The notes: a model not told the origin generated them from the sequence alone. Positions 26,272 to 37,321 are shown, numbered from the stretch's first letter. The stretch: DNA of 49,511 nt from Pseudomonadota bacterium (GCA_030684775.1 JAUXXW010000218.1:1-49511), one strand, 5' to 3'. A program made the numbers and translations.

Positions 26272-29200
26272 TTACCGTCCAGCGGCTTTGCCGAACCCGT
26301 CACGCAGGGTTTCCAACGCGGCATGGAAGTCATAGTCATCCGCCTGTTTGAGAAGTCGCGCAAGGGTTTCCGCGGGTAGGGTTTGCTCCAACTGTGGCGC
26401 AATGCCGCGCAGGGTGGCGATGGCGCGCAGATCGTCGGTGGCGAACAATTCCTCCAGGTGGGCGACCGCCACGCCCAGATCGATTCGGGCGTCCGCTCCA
26501 CGGTCCACAGCCGCTGCTTCCTCGGGCAAGGCTTCGAGCACGGCAATCGACAGCGCGGCGAATGCCTGATCCAGTTGAGAAATCTGATCGGCGAAAGCGG
26601 CCATGCCGGTGTCGTTCGGATCGGCATCGCGTATGGCCACTTCCAGTCGGGTGGCCAATTCCTGCAAGCGTGTTGCTCCCAGCGTGCCTGAAGTGCCCTT
26701 GATCGTGTGCGCGATGCGCCTGGCCGAGGCGTAATCGCCAGCCTCGAATTGACTCCGCAACAAGTTCATGTCGCCGCTGTGGGCCACGACAAACCTGCGC
26801 AGCAGTCGTGCATAGCTGGGTAACTTGCCGCGCACACTGCGCAAGCCGGCACCCAGATCGAGCCCGTCGATGCTGGCCAGTTTGCCGAGCAAAGCGGAGT
26901 CATCCTCAGCGCGCTTTTCTTCCTTCATTACCGGGAGTTGTACGGAACGCCGTTCCGGCAACCATTTGGCGAGGGTGGCAAACAGCACATCCGGGTCAAC
27001 CGGTTTCGGCACCAGATCGTTCATGCCGGATTCCAGGCACTGGCTCTGTTCCTCGGCGAAAACACTGGCGGTCATCGCCAGAATCGGGGTGGCGGAGTAA
27101 TTCGACAGGCGGCGAATGGCCGCCGTTGCGGCCAGACCATCCATCACCGGCATCTGCACATCCATCAGTACCAGTTCGTAATCGTGACCGCGCGCCTTTT
27201 CCACCGCCTCGCGCCCATCACCGGCCAGGTCGGCGCGAATGCCGACCTCACGCAGCAGGTCGAGCGCGACTTCCTGGTTGATCGGATTGTCTTCCACCAG
27301 CAACACATGGCGACCACGCAGTTTGGCGAGCAGGCTGCCCGTCTGTGCGCGCGGTGACGGCTGGCCATCCAGTGTGCCGGCCGTTGTATTACTCCGCTGC
27401 ACGCGCGCGGTAAACCAGAACGTGCTGCCCTGCCCTACCCGGCTTTCGGCGCCGGCCTGGCCGCCCATCAACTGTGCCAGTCGGCGGCTGATCGCCAGGC
27501 CCAGCCCGGTGCCTCCGTATTTTCGGGTGGTGGAACTGTCGGCCTGCTCGAAAGATTTGAAAAGATGCGGCAGGCGGTCGGCGGGAATGCCGATGCCGCT
27601 GTCCTCCACTTCGAAACGCAGCAGCAAGCCGCCATCGCCTTCCTCCAGCAAACGCGCTCGCAGGGTGATCTGGCCCCGGTCGGTGAATTTCACCGCGTTG
27701 GAAAGGTAATTGAGCAGGACTTGGGATAGGCGCGTCGAGTCGCCGCGCAGCGCGCCGGACAAGGTCGGCTCGATCTCGCGCGACAAGAACAGGCCTTTCT
27801 CGCGGATCTTGTCCTCCATCAGGCTGGAGGCCCCATTCAACACCTGATCCAGGCTGAAGTCGGCATTCTCCAGGGTGAGTTTCCCGGCTTCGATTTTGGA
27901 AAAATCGAGGATGTCGTTGATGATGCCCAGCAAGTGTTTTGCCGCTTCCGCGACCTTGGCCAGACGCGTTTGCTGACCGGCGTCACGCACGTCGCGGCGC
28001 AGGAGATAAGTCAGTCCAACGATGGCATTCATCGGGGTGCGGATTTCATGGCTCATGTTGGCCAGGAACGCGCTCTTCGCCTGATTCGCCGTCTCGGCGG
28101 CGGTCATCGCGCTGGCCAGTTCCTCCGTTCGCCGCGCCACCTGGTCTTCGAGGTGAAGGCGGTAGCGCGCCAATTCGTCGAGATTGTGCTTTTCCTCTGT
28201 GATGTCCTGAAAAGCGGTCACCACGCCCTGAATTCGCCCATCGGCATCGACTATGGGGCGTGCATTGAGTCTGACCGGGAAGCCCTCGCCGTTCTTGCGG
28301 AAATACCATTGCTCGCCGGAGTAGGGGCGCCCACTTTGCAGCGTGATGAAGATCGGGCACGCCTCGCGGGCATAGTCACTACCATCGGGATGGTGATGGT
28401 GAGTGAGGCCATGCATGTCACGGCCCAGCGCCTCCTCACGGGTGAAGCCCAGGTTTGCGAGCGCGGTGGCATTGATGAAGGTGATGTTGCCCGCCTTGTC
28501 GATGCCGATCACGCCCTCACCCAGGCTTTCCAGAAGGGCATCGCGCAGCGCCAGGCGCTCGGCTTCCGCCAGCGCCGCGCGCAGGCGGCGATTGACCCGG
28601 CGCATGGCGACCAGGGCCACAGCCGCCACCAGCAGCGCGGCCAGTGCCGCCATCACCCAGTGCGAATAGCGTTCGATGAACATGGAGAAGGTGAACTGGT
28701 AATCCGGGTGTACCCGCAGCTTCACCATGATGGTTTCTATCCGGCTGTAGTCGCCGGCCGGCGCGAAACCGAAGAATTTGCCCGTCCGGGCCACCTCGCT
28801 GTTCGGGTCCAGTTCGAACAAGGCCTGCACCACCTGCTTGGTGAACCATCCGGGCACCCCGGTGGTCGCCGAAAACGGCCATTCGGGATAGAGGTCGGTG
28901 GAAATCTGTTGCGGGAATTCCGGTGTCTCCGCCTGTTTCAGCACCCTCAACTGACCGGGTTTGAGCTTGCCTTCCTTGACCAGGGCCTCGATCACGCCGG
29001 TACGCACGAAACCGGCGTCGACTTGGCCGGAGAGCACCTCGAACACCACCTTGTCATGCGGCATGCCGGTGAATCGCAGATCGCGGATATCGCGGGTGAT
29101 GTCCACGCCGGCTTGCAACAAGGCCCAACGCTGCATCAGGTAGCCGCCCAGCGATTGTTCGCTGGGCGAGGCAAGACGTTTGCCCTTGAGGTCCAAGAGT

Positions 29201-29649
29201 GTTTTCAGGTCCGGGCGATCCGCCCTGACCACGATGACCCCACCGAACTGGCTGACCGGAAAATCGCCCGCCATCGGCATCAGGGTCGCCTGCGCGGTCA
29301 GGCCGTAACGCGAGCGCAGCAGGACGTAATGCTCTGGATTGGTCAGGACCATATCCAGTTCGTGGCGCGCCACCGCCTGATCGAGGTCCGGGTAGTACAG
29401 GGGCACGATGCGAAAGCGATATCCGGGTATGCGTCGGCTGAGATAGTCCGCGAGCGGCTGCCATTGCAGGGTGGTGTGTTCTATGGAACGGAAGGAAAGC
29501 ACGCCCAGGCGCACGTCCTGGAGCACGGGCTCCACGGCCCGTGCGGTGGAGCACGCAATGAACAGCAGGAGCAGGCCGGGCGTCGCCGCGCGCGCCCAAC
29601 GCGCGAGCACCGCAATCCCTCGCCCCCACGCCCCGGCCAAAGCAGTCAT
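26272..29649 (-). CDS. PhnD-type periplasmic sensor / PAS / histidine kinase / receiver / Hpt hybrid kinase
   Basis: Start at 29649 (MTALAGAW...); PhnD-like domain, FLANMSHEIRTPMNAIVGL H-box, GTGLGLAI, VLMDVQMPVMDGL receiver, HTIKGTSGTLGA Hpt. The ORF beyond 29649 is read-through antisense frame. Confidence 0.9.
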   Translation of the reverse strand: MTALAGAWGRGIAVLARWARAATPGLLLLFIACSTARAVEPVLQDVRLGVLSFRSIEHTTLQWQPLADYLSRRIPGYRFRIVPLYYPDLDQAVARHELDMVLTNPEHYVLLRSRYGLTAQATLMPMAGDFPVSQFGGVIVVRADRPDLKTLLDLKGKRLASPSEQSLGGYLMQRWALLQAGVDITRDIRDLRFTGMPHDKVVFEVLSGQVDAGFVRTGVIEALVKEGKLKPGQLRVLKQAETPEFPQQISTDLYPEWPFSATTGVPGWFTKQVVQALFELDPNSEVARTGKFFGFAPAGDYSRIETIMVKLRVHPDYQFTFSMFIERYSHWVMAALAALLVAAVALVAMRRVNRRLRAALAEAERLALRDALLESLGEGVIGIDKAGNITFINATALANLGFTREEALGRDMHGLTHHHHPDGSDYAREACPIFITLQSGRPYSGEQWYFRKNGEGFPVRLNARPIVDADGRIQGVVTAFQDITEEKHNLDELARYRLHLEDQVARRTEELASAMTAAETANQAKSAFLANMSHEIRTPMNAIVGLTYLLRRDVRDAGQQTRLAKVAEAAKHLLGIINDILDFSKIEAGKLTLENADFSLDQVLNGASSLMEDKIREKGLFLSREIEPTLSGALRGDSTRLSQVLLNYLSNAVKFTDRGQITLRARLLEEGDGGLLLRFEVEDSGIGIPADRLPHLFKSFEQADSSTTRKYGGTGLGLAISRRLAQLMGGQAGAESRVGQGSTFWFTARVQRSNTTAGTLDGQPSPRAQTGSLLAKLRGRHVLLVEDNPINQEVALDLLREVGIRADLAGDGREAVEKARGHDYELVLMDVQMPVMDGLAATAAIRRLSNYSATPILAMTASVFAEEQSQCLESGMNDLVPKPVDPDVLFATLAKWLPERRSVQLPVMKEEKRAEDDSALLGKLASIDGLDLGAGLRSVRGKLPSYARLLRRFVVAHSGDMNLLRSQFEAGDYASARRIAHTIKGTSGTLGATRLQELATRLEVAIRDADPNDTGMAAFADQISQLDQAFAALSIAVLEALPEEAAAVDRGADARIDLGVAVAHLEELFATDDLRAIATLRGIAPQLEQTLPAETLARLLKQADDYDFHAALETLRDGFGKAAGR

Positions 29650-29797
29650 GAGACGCTCCCTGTTCCGCGCGGGGCTTCCACCCGCCGGGCCGGGCTGGAC
29701 AAGGTGGCGCGTGTCTCGTGGCTCACGCGCGGCCGGGACGTGGGTTGGTTTAGGCGCAACGTAGCGCGGCGGATGGCTGTCCCGGGTTTTCGCATCG

Positions 29798-31027
29798 CTA
29801 AACCATGCCGCGCGCGTGCAGGGTACCGAGCTTGAGCTCGAGCGCCTCGTCGCTGTCGGCATAACGCACCAGGATTTCCTGAAAGGTGCCCTTATTGGCG
29901 AGGAAGGCCGCCACCACGTCCGGATCGAAGTGTTTGCCGCTGCCTTCAGTGATGAGCCGCACCGCCTGCTCGAACGGCATCGGCTCCTTGTAGACGCGCC
30001 GGCTGGCGAGGGCGTCGAAGACATCGGCCAGGGCCATCAAACGCGCGGGGATGGGAATGGCGTCGCCGACCAGGCCGTCCGGATAACCGGAGCCATCCCA
30101 CTTTTCGTGGTGCCACATGGCGATTTCCTTGGCCACGGCGAGAAAAGCCAGGGGTGCGCTTTCGAATTCCCGTATCGCCGAGGCGAGCGCATTGCTGCCC
30201 ATGTGGCGGTGTTTCTGAAGAATCAGGAAGTCCTCGTCGCTGATTTCATCACGCATGGCCAGATTGATGGCATCGCCGCCGATGCTGCTGTGGGTTTTCA
30301 TGATCTCGAATTCGTCGGCGGTCAGGCGTCCGGGTTTCAACAGGATGCTGTCGGGTATGCCGACCTTGCCGATGTCATGCAGCGGCGCGGCCTTGGCCAC
30401 CATCTGCGCGGTCGCGTCGGTGAAGTAGCCGGAAAAGCGCGGATGCGCGCGCAGATGCGCTACCAGCACTTCGATATAGGCCTGGGTGCGACGAATGTGC
30501 TGGCCGGTTTCCATGTCGCGCGCTTCGGCCAAGCTGGCGAGTGCGCGAATACTGACGTCCTGCATCAACTGGTTGTCGCGCATGCGCCGGGCGATTTCGC
30601 TTTCCAGCCAGGCGTTCTTGTCATTCAGCCAGTCGCGCGCCTGCTTGAGTTCCATGTGGGCCTTGACCCGCGCCAATACGACGGCGGGGCGGATCGGCTT
30701 GGCGATGTAGTCCACGGCGCCCAGTTCCAGGCCGCGTTCCTCGTCCTCGTCGGCATCCATGGCGGTGACGAAGATGACCGGGATGTCGCGGGTGCCGGGG
30801 TCGGCGCGCAGTTCATTGATGACGGCGTAGCCATCCATCTCCGGCATCATCACATCAAGCAGGATCAGGTCAGGACGCGGCTTGCTGGCCGCCACCTGAA
30901 GCGCGCGCTGGCCGGAATTGGCGACCCGTACCCGGTACCTGGGTTGCAACAACTCGCCCAGAACGGTGAGGTTTTCCGGCGTGTCATCGACGACCAGAAC
31001 GGTGAGTTTGGCGGCTTCTTGCGGCAT
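29798..31027 (-). CDS. Response regulator with HD-GYP domain (putative c-di-GMP phosphodiesterase)
   Basis: LVVDDTPENL..LLDVMMPEMDGY receiver; HDIGKVGIPD ... HHEKWDGSGYPDGL. Confidence 0.95.
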   Translation of the reverse strand: MPQEAAKLTVLVVDDTPENLTVLGELLQPRYRVRVANSGQRALQVAASKPRPDLILLDVMMPEMDGYAVINELRADPGTRDIPVIFVTAMDADEDEERGLELGAVDYIAKPIRPAVVLARVKAHMELKQARDWLNDKNAWLESEIARRMRDNQLMQDVSIRALASLAEARDMETGQHIRRTQAYIEVLVAHLRAHPRFSGYFTDATAQMVAKAAPLHDIGKVGIPDSILLKPGRLTADEFEIMKTHSSIGGDAINLAMRDEISDEDFLILQKHRHMGSNALASAIREFESAPLAFLAVAKEIAMWHHEKWDGSGYPDGLVGDAIPIPARLMALADVFDALASRRVYKEPMPFEQAVRLITEGSGKHFDPDVVAAFLANKGTFQEILVRYADSDEALELKLGTLHARGMV

Positions 31028-31199
31028 GTGTCGACCAGGGGTCAGGGCAATCGCGATAAGAGGGGTCTCATGCGAGGCTTAACGGCAGATTCGGAGGGAA
31101 CTTGAGTAGGTGGCCTGCATGGATGCCTTCAGGCCGAATTGCCGCCATGGTCGCCTGTCCTGTTCGTCTTGGTCGTTGATCAACGTGTTCGCGCCTGAG

Positions 31200-31310
31200 T
31201 GAGTGGCCTCCCCCTTTTCAAAGGGGGAATGAGGGGGATTTAGCGACGTTTGCCTGGGCAGCCGCCTCAGAAATCCCCCCTACCCCCCTTTGATAAAGGG
31301 GGGGGCGCTG
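31200..31310. repeat. Palindromic CCCCCTTT..AAAGGGGG intergenic repeat
   Basis: ccccttttcaaagggggaatgagggggat...atcccccctacccccctttgataaaggggg; related copy at 32100-32275. Confidence 0.7.
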
Positions 31311-31355
31311 CGCCAACCGCATCACCAGCTAACGAGAAAAGCGCCCTTATCCGGC

Positions 31356-31685
31356 TTACGGATTCGCTGGATTGCCGGTTACTCCCGTACTGACCGGATG
31401 TGTCACATAAACCAGGCGCAGCTTTTCACCACCCACCCGCTCGATCAGCGCGGCAATCTTGCTGTCATCCGCGAAGAATTCCACGGTTTCCGGCAATTTT
31501 CCCGCCAGCTCGAAGAAATGATCCTCATGGAGACCATGACGGCCAAAGCCCGCCGCGGCGCGAAACACCGTGCCGCCGGGAATATCCAGCCCTCGCGCGG
31601 CCGCGAACAGCCATTCGTGGATGGACTGGTGGCCGTGTTTCATGCCTTCCTGGACATAGAAACGGATGAAGATGGTTTGCGGCAT
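31356..31685 (-). CDS. DUF190 family protein
   Basis: MPQTIFIRFYVQEGMKHGHQSIHEWLFAAARGLDIPGGTVFRAAAGFGRHG. Confidence 0.85.
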   Translation of the reverse strand: MPQTIFIRFYVQEGMKHGHQSIHEWLFAAARGLDIPGGTVFRAAAGFGRHGLHEDHFFELAGKLPETVEFFADDSKIAALIERVGGEKLRLVYVTHPVSTGVTGNPANP

Positions 31686-31687
31686 GG

Positions 31688-32065
31688 CTATCCCCTTATC
31701 TGGCCGTACGTCCACACCCCCAGCGCGGTAAAAGCCAGGGAACCGAACAGATGGACGGACGCCGTCCCCAGCGCCCAGGCCAGTTGCCCACGGCTGATGA
31801 GGGTGAAGACTTCGGCGGAAAACGTTGAAAACGTGGTCAGGCCGCCGAGAAAGCCGGTGATGACGAATAGCCGCCACTCCGGCGACAAGCCGGGGTGCTG
31901 CACGAAAAAGACGATGGCGATGCCGACCAGATAGCCGCCCAGCAGATTCGCCGCCAGGGTGCCGTAAGGCAGTGTCGGGAACAGCGGATTCAGCCACAGC
32001 CCCAGGCCCCAGCGCAGCCAGGCGCCGAGGGTGGCGCCGAGTCCGATGGCGAGGAAGGAAGTCAT
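31688..32065 (-). CDS. crcB: CrcB-type fluoride channel
   Basis: [18 protein letters not shown]...[16 protein letters not shown]...[16 protein letters not shown]. Confidence 0.95.
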   Translation of the reverse strand: MTSFLAIGLGATLGAWLRWGLGLWLNPLFPTLPYGTLAANLLGGYLVGIAIVFFVQHPGLSPEWRLFVITGFLGGLTTFSTFSAEVFTLISRGQLAWALGTASVHLFGSLAFTALGVWTYGQIRG

Positions 32066-32099
32066 GGAGTCAGTCGCTACCGTGCAAGGCAATGAAGCG

Positions 32100-32275
32100 C
32101 ATTACTCACCCCTTTGCAAAAGGGATGGCTGGGGGGGGGATTTCTGCGGCGGTTGGCCATGTAAAGGTTGCCAAATTCCCCTCAATCCCCCGTTGGGAAA
32201 GGGGGAAGGTGCCTCAGTCAGCGCCCCAGGTATTTTCAACGGCAAATGCGTACAGAGCCTTTGGTAAAGGGGGGT
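32100..32275. repeat. CCCCTTT/AAAGGGG palindromic intergenic repeats
   Basis: Several inverted arms between crcB and glgP; related to 31200-31310. Confidence 0.65.
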
Positions 32276-32280
32276 GAAAA

Positions 32281-34833
32281 TCACAGCCATACCATCAACC
32301 CCATCTCGAACGGGTGGGTGAGCAGGCCGTGAATCGGATACACACGCACCCGGTAGAGCAGGCGGCCGCACATTTCCGGGGTGAGTTCCAGTTTGTAGAC
32401 GCATTCCTGGCCTTCCCAGCCATCCGGATTCAGCGGCACGGCATCGAGATCCTTGTCCTGGCCATTTTTCGAGGCGCGCCCCATCAGCACTTCGACCCGC
32501 ACATCATCCGGGGCGAGGCCGTTGAGGTTCACCACTGCCTTGATTTCCAGGCTTTCGCCAAAGGTAATGCGTTTCTTCGGGTCATCCAGGCGGCGCAAGG
32601 ACACCCCCCCCCAGGCGAGACGCACCTTGACCTTCCATGCGGCCAGCCCCTGGGCCGCGGCGAACCCGCCTTCCGAGTAGCGGCGCCATTGCCGGCTCGC
32701 GGGCGCGTAGAACTTGTTGGCGTACTGCATGACCATGCGGGTGGAATTGAAAGCGGGCAGCAGGGTGGCGATGGAACGCTTGGCCATCTTTACCCATTCG
32801 CCCGAGAACCCCAGTTCCTGGCGTCGGTAATACAGGGGGATAACCTGATCCTGCAGCAGTTCGTAGAGGGTCTGGCTGTCCTCGCGGTTGCGCCTGGCAT
32901 CGTCGTAATACTCGGGCGCCGGCTTGATCGCCCAACCGTTGCCGGGCTCGTAACCCTCATCCCACCAGCCGTCGGTGACCGAGAGGTTGAGCACGCCATT
33001 CATGGCCGCCTTCATGCCGGAGGTGCCGGAGGCTTCCAGCGGGTAGATGGGGTTGTTGAGCCAGACGTCGCAGCCGGCCACCAGACGCCGCGCGAAGCCG
33101 AGGTCGTAGCCTTCCACCATCAGGAAGTTGCCCTCGAACTCCGGCATTCGGGAAATTTCGTGCACGCGGCGGATCAATTCCTGTCCGGGCTTGTCGGCCG
33201 GGTGTGCCTTGCCGGCGAAAATGAACAGGATCGGGCGGCTCGTGTCGTTGATGATCTGGCGCAGCCAGTCCATGTTTTCGAAGATCAGGGTGGCCCGCTT
33301 GTAGGTGGCGAAGCGCCGCCCGAAGCCGATGGTCAGCACGTTGGGATCGAGCGGGTTGGCGTACTTGAGCATGCGCTCCAGATGCGCCTCGGAACCGTGG
33401 TTGCGCAGATGTTGTTGAGTGATGCGGTAGCGCACCGAGTAGAGCATCTGCGCCTTCAGGCCCTGGTGCACCGACCAGAAATGATGGTCGGGAATGGATT
33501 CCACTTTCTGCCAGAACGCCGGCTCGCACATGCGGCGGCGCCATTCATAACCCAGCTTGGTGTCGAAAAGATCCTGCCATTCCTGCGCCAGAAAGGACGC
33601 TACATGCACACCGTTGGTGATGTAGTCCATCGGCGACTCATCCTCGGAAACCTGTGGCCACATGTCCGCCAGGATGCGCGAGGAAACCTTGCCGTGAATG
33701 CGCGAGACGCCGTTGTGATGGCGCGAGCCATTCAGCGCCAGGCGGGTCATGTTGAAATCCTCGCCGTGTCCGGCGCCGCCCAGACGCATGAAATCTTCGC
33801 GTGAGACCCCCAGATCGGAACAGCAATGGCTGAAATAGTCCCAGATCATGTCTTCGGCGAAATGATCGTGGCCGGCCGGCACCGGGGTGTGGGTGGTGAA
33901 TACCGTCGAGGCGGCCACGGCTTCCAGCGCGGCATGAAAGGACAATCCCGCCTTTACCTTGCTCCGGATACGTTCCAGCACCAGGAAGGCGGCGTGGCCT
34001 TCGTTGATGTGGTAGGTGGTGGGTTTGACGTCGAGCGCGGCCAGCGCGCGCATGCCGCCGATGCCGAGGACGATTTCCTGCTGGATGCGGGTGTGCTTGT
34101 CGCCGCCATAAAGCTGGTGGGTGACGTAGCGGTCTTCCGGGCTGTTGATCGGCAGGTCGGTATCCAGCAGATAGAGGCGGGCATGGCCGACCTGGGCTTC
34201 CCAGACCTTGACTTCCAGCGTGCGCCCGGGAAATTCGATCTGGACATGGATTTCGACGCCCTCCTCGCTCAGCGCGGGGCGGATCGGCAGATCGTCGAAA
34301 TCGGAGTCGGTGTAATTGGCGATCTGGTTGCCGTCGTTGTCGATGCGCTGGTGAAAATAACCCTGGCGATAGAGCAGCCCCACCGCCACGAAGGGCAGGC
34401 GCAGATCGGAAGCGGCCTTGCAGTGGTCGCCGGCAAGGATGCCCAGCCCCCCCGAGTACACCGGGAAGCTTTCATGGAAGCCGAATTCCGCGCAGAAGTA
34501 GGCGATCAGGTCGCCCGGCTTCAAATCCAGCGGCAGATCGCGCCGCAGCGGCTCGCTCATGTAGGTGTCGAACGAGGACAGCACGCGGTTGTAACTGCCC
34601 AGGAAGATATGATCCTCCGCCGCCTCGGTCAGACGCTCCTCGTCCACTCGCTTCAGGAAGGCCTTCGGATTGTGGCCGACGGCATCCCAGAGGCCGGGAT
34701 GCAGACGCGCGAACAGGGTGCGGGTGGGGCGGTCCCAGGCATACCAGAGGTTCTCCGCCAGTTCGGACAAGCGCGCCAGGCGGCGCGGCAGGCGCGGGTT
34801 GACTTCAATGACGTAGGGCGTGCCGGGTTTCAT
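32281..34833 (-). CDS. glgP: Alpha-glucan (glycogen) phosphorylase, GT35
   Basis: 850 aa; NPIYPLEASGTSGMKAAMNGVLNLSVTDGWW, FGRRFATYKRATL, ITNGVHVASFLA. Confidence 0.95.
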   Translation of the reverse strand: MKPGTPYVIEVNPRLPRRLARLSELAENLWYAWDRPTRTLFARLHPGLWDAVGHNPKAFLKRVDEERLTEAAEDHIFLGSYNRVLSSFDTYMSEPLRRDLPLDLKPGDLIAYFCAEFGFHESFPVYSGGLGILAGDHCKAASDLRLPFVAVGLLYRQGYFHQRIDNDGNQIANYTDSDFDDLPIRPALSEEGVEIHVQIEFPGRTLEVKVWEAQVGHARLYLLDTDLPINSPEDRYVTHQLYGGDKHTRIQQEIVLGIGGMRALAALDVKPTTYHINEGHAAFLVLERIRSKVKAGLSFHAALEAVAASTVFTTHTPVPAGHDHFAEDMIWDYFSHCCSDLGVSREDFMRLGGAGHGEDFNMTRLALNGSRHHNGVSRIHGKVSSRILADMWPQVSEDESPMDYITNGVHVASFLAQEWQDLFDTKLGYEWRRRMCEPAFWQKVESIPDHHFWSVHQGLKAQMLYSVRYRITQQHLRNHGSEAHLERMLKYANPLDPNVLTIGFGRRFATYKRATLIFENMDWLRQIINDTSRPILFIFAGKAHPADKPGQELIRRVHEISRMPEFEGNFLMVEGYDLGFARRLVAGCDVWLNNPIYPLEASGTSGMKAAMNGVLNLSVTDGWWDEGYEPGNGWAIKPAPEYYDDARRNREDSQTLYELLQDQVIPLYYRRQELGFSGEWVKMAKRSIATLLPAFNSTRMVMQYANKFYAPASRQWRRYSEGGFAAAQGLAAWKVKVRLAWGGVSLRRLDDPKKRITFGESLEIKAVVNLNGLAPDDVRVEVLMGRASKNGQDKDLDAVPLNPDGWEGQECVYKLELTPEMCGRLLYRVRVYPIHGLLTHPFEMGLMVWL

Positions 34834-34867
34834 GGGGGGGCTCCGTTAACGTGAAACAACTGCGGTG

Positions 34868-34987
34868 CCGTAGGAGCGGCTTTAGCCGCGATGCGGGCGG
34901 CAGCCCGCAAAGGTGGAACGGCGTGGTCTTGGTGAGCATTTGCACTTTGCGCCTCACGGCGCATCGCGGCTAAAGCCGCTCCTACGC
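34868..34987. repeat. REP doublet GTAGGAGCGGCTTTAGCCGCGATGCG / GCATCGCGGCTAAAGCCGCTCCTACG
   Basis: Two inverted copies, the second overlapping the 3' end of orn. Confidence 0.85.
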
Positions 34988-35533
34988 GCTCATCCGAATG
35001 AAAGTATCGCGGTAATACTTCAATTCTTCGATGGATTCCTGAATGTCGGCCAGGGCGGTGTGGCTGTTGGCCTTTTTGAAACCGTCCTTGAGTTCAGGGC
35101 GCCAGCGCGCAGCCAGTTCCTTCAGGGTGGAGACATCCAGGTTGCGGTAGTGGAAATAGGCTTCCAGCTTGGGCATGTGGCGGGCGAGAAAGCGGCGGTC
35201 TTGGCAGATGGAATTGCCGCACATGGGCGACTTGCGCTCACCCACGTGTTTTTTCATGAATTCGATCATTTGCGCTTCCACGTCGGCGTCGGACAGGGTG
35301 GAGGCTTTCACCTTGTCGATCAGCCCGGATTTTCCGTGGGTGCCCTTGTTCCAGCTATCCATCGCATCCAGTACCGCATCGCTCTGATGCACCACCAGTA
35401 CCGGGCCTTCCTCGACCAGGTTGAGATCCTTGTCGGTGACGATCAGCGCCACTTCCAGGACGCTGTCGCTATCGGGTTCCAGACCGGACATTTCCATGTC
35501 GATCCAGACCAGGTGGGTATCGTTCTGAGCCAC
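34982..35533 (-). CDS. orn: Oligoribonuclease
   Basis: [31 protein letters not shown] motifs; GTG start proposed. Confidence 0.9.
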   Translation of the reverse strand: MAQNDTHLVWIDMEMSGLEPDSDSVLEVALIVTDKDLNLVEEGPVLVVHQSDAVLDAMDSWNKGTHGKSGLIDKVKASTLSDADVEAQMIEFMKKHVGERKSPMCGNSICQDRRFLARHMPKLEAYFHYRNLDVSTLKELAARWRPELKDGFKKANSHTALADIQESIEELKYYRDTFIRMSA

Positions 35534-35613
35534 GTTTATTGATCCTTTACAGCCCTGAAGGGCGGGGCCGGCATTGTGGCATAATCGCCCGTCCCTTGTA
35601 GAAAACGCTCCTA

Positions 35614-36879
35614 ATGCCTTCATTTCAAAGCATTTTTCTCGCCGCCCTGATCCTCGCCTTCGGCCTGAAGCTGTGGTTGCTGCTGCGCCAGATGCGCCAT
35701 GTCTGGCAGCACCGCGCGCTGCCGCCGGCGGTATTCGCCGCCCGCATCCCGGTCGAGGACCATCACAAGGCGGCCGACTACACCCTGGCCAAGTCGCGCC
35801 TGGGCCTGCTGCATCTTGCCGTGGAAGCCGGCCTCCTGCTGGCGTTCACCCTGGGTGGCGGCTTGCAGTGGCTCAACGACCTGCTACTGCCGCAACTGTC
35901 TCCTCTGGTCGCCGGCACCGCCCTGCTGCTCGGCCTGTTCCTGATCGGCGCCGTGGTGGAACTGCCGCTCAATCTCTATCACCAGTTCAGCATCGAGGCG
36001 CGCTTCGGCTTCAACCGACAGACCGCCGCCGGCTTCATCGCCGACCTCGCCAAGCAGACCTTGCTCGGCTTAGGTATCGGCGGCCCGCTGATCCTGCTGG
36101 TGCTCTGGCTCATGGGCATCATGGACGAGGCTTGGTGGCTCTGGGTCTGGGGGGTGTGGATGGGCTTCAACCTGCTGATTTTGATGCTCTACCCCACCGT
36201 GATCGCGCCGCTGTTCAACAAATTCACGCCGCTCGAAGATGCCAGCCTGAAAGCCCGTATCGAAGCCCTGTTGCAGCGCGCCGGCTTTACCGCCAGCGGC
36301 GTCTTCGTGATGGACGGCTCGCGCCGCTCCAGCCACGGCAACGCCTATTTCACCGGCCTGGGCAAAAACAAGCGCATCGTCTTCTACGACACCCTGCTCA
36401 AGCAGTTGAACCCGGAGCAGATCGAGGCCGTGCTGGCGCATGAACTGGGACATTTCAAGCACCGCCACATCGTCAAGCGCATCGCCCTGATGTTCGTACT
36501 CTCGCTGGTAATGCTGGCCGTGCTGGCCTGGCTGAAACAGGCGCCCTGGTTCTATGCCGGCCTGGGCGTGGCGACGCCTTCCGATGCGGTCGCGCTGGCC
36601 CTGTTCTTCCTGGCCCTGCCGGTGTTCCTGTTCCCGCTGACCCCGTTGATGAGCCTTTATTCGCGCAAACACGAATTCGAAGCCGACGCCTTCGCCGCCA
36701 GCCACAGCCAGCCGGAACACCTGATCGCCGCCCTGGTCCGCCTCTACCGCGACAATGCCGCCACGCTGACGCCGGACCCCATTTACTCGCTGTTCTATGA
36801 CAGCCACCCGAAGGCGGTCGAACGGATCGCAAAACTTGAGTATTATGGTCAAGCATCAACCGCCCCCCAACACGCCTGA
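35614..36879 (+). CDS. M48 family metalloprotease (Ste24-like)
   Basis: [10 protein letters not shown] motif, multi-TM. Confidence 0.9.
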   Translation: MPSFQSIFLAALILAFGLKLWLLLRQMRHVWQHRALPPAVFAARIPVEDHHKAADYTLAKSRLGLLHLAVEAGLLLAFTLGGGLQWLNDLLLPQLSPLVAGTALLLGLFLIGAVVELPLNLYHQFSIEARFGFNRQTAAGFIADLAKQTLLGLGIGGPLILLVLWLMGIMDEAWWLWVWGVWMGFNLLILMLYPTVIAPLFNKFTPLEDASLKARIEALLQRAGFTASGVFVMDGSRRSSHGNAYFTGLGKNKRIVFYDTLLKQLNPEQIEAVLAHELGHFKHRHIVKRIALMFVLSLVMLAVLAWLKQAPWFYAGLGVATPSDAVALALFFLALPVFLFPLTPLMSLYSRKHEFEADAFAASHSQPEHLIAALVRLYRDNAATLTPDPIYSLFYDSHPKAVERIAKLEYYGQASTAPQHA

Positions 36880-36889
36880 AAGGAACGCC

Positions 36890-37192
36890 ATGAAAACCTT
36901 GATCGCCCTACTCGTTTTGCTCAGCACCCCCGCCTTCGCCGCCCCCTTCGACAAGGGCGACGCCAAAGCCGGCAAAGCCATTCATGACAAGCAATGCAAT
37001 GCTTGCCATGCCGCCCGCTTCAACGGCGATACCGGCAAGATCTATACCCGCGCCGACCGCCGTGTGAAATCCCCGGCCAGCCTGGCCCAGATGATCACCA
37101 CCTGTAACGCCAACCTGGGCAACAACCTGTTTCCGGAAGACGAGCTGAACATCGGCGCGCACCTGAACGGCACGTTCTACAAGTTCAAATAA
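36890..37192 (+). CDS. Periplasmic c-type cytochrome
   Basis: Signal peptide + CNACH haem motif. Confidence 0.9.
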   Translation: MKTLIALLVLLSTPAFAAPFDKGDAKAGKAIHDKQCNACHAARFNGDTGKIYTRADRRVKSPASLAQMITTCNANLGNNLFPEDELNIGAHLNGTFYKFK

Positions 37193-37224
37193 GGACTGTC
37201 ATTCCCGCCCAGGCGGCATTCTGT

Positions 37225-37305
37225 TCTTTGGTTGGGCAAAGCGCTGCGTGCCCAAAAAACCGCTCCCATGTTGGGCACGCTGCGCTTTGCCCAACCTACC
37301 GATAT
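37225..37305. repeat. GTAGGTTGGGCAAAGCG-type palindromic repeat, copy 1
   Basis: GGTTGGGCAAAGCGCTGCGTGCCCAA / TTGGGCACGCTGCGCTTTGCCCAACC. Confidence 0.9.
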
Positions 37306-37321
37306 CTCAGACATCAAACCA

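Noticed and set aside
27934-29835. 633-aa plus-strand ORF opposite the hybrid kinase
   Set aside because: Antisense open frame from high-GC codon bias; the minus frame has clear kinase motifs.
29650-30024. N-terminal extension of the 1250-aa kinase ORF
   Set aside because: This part is an alternative frame of the HD-GYP gene; the signal-peptide start at 29649 is far more likely.
31688-32280. Fluoride riboswitch upstream of crcB
   Set aside because: No sequence matching the expected conserved core was seen in the upstream region, which is mostly dispersed palindromes.
32314-34854. Long plus-strand ORFs opposite glgP
   Set aside because: Antisense shadow frames; the minus strand encodes phosphorylase motifs.
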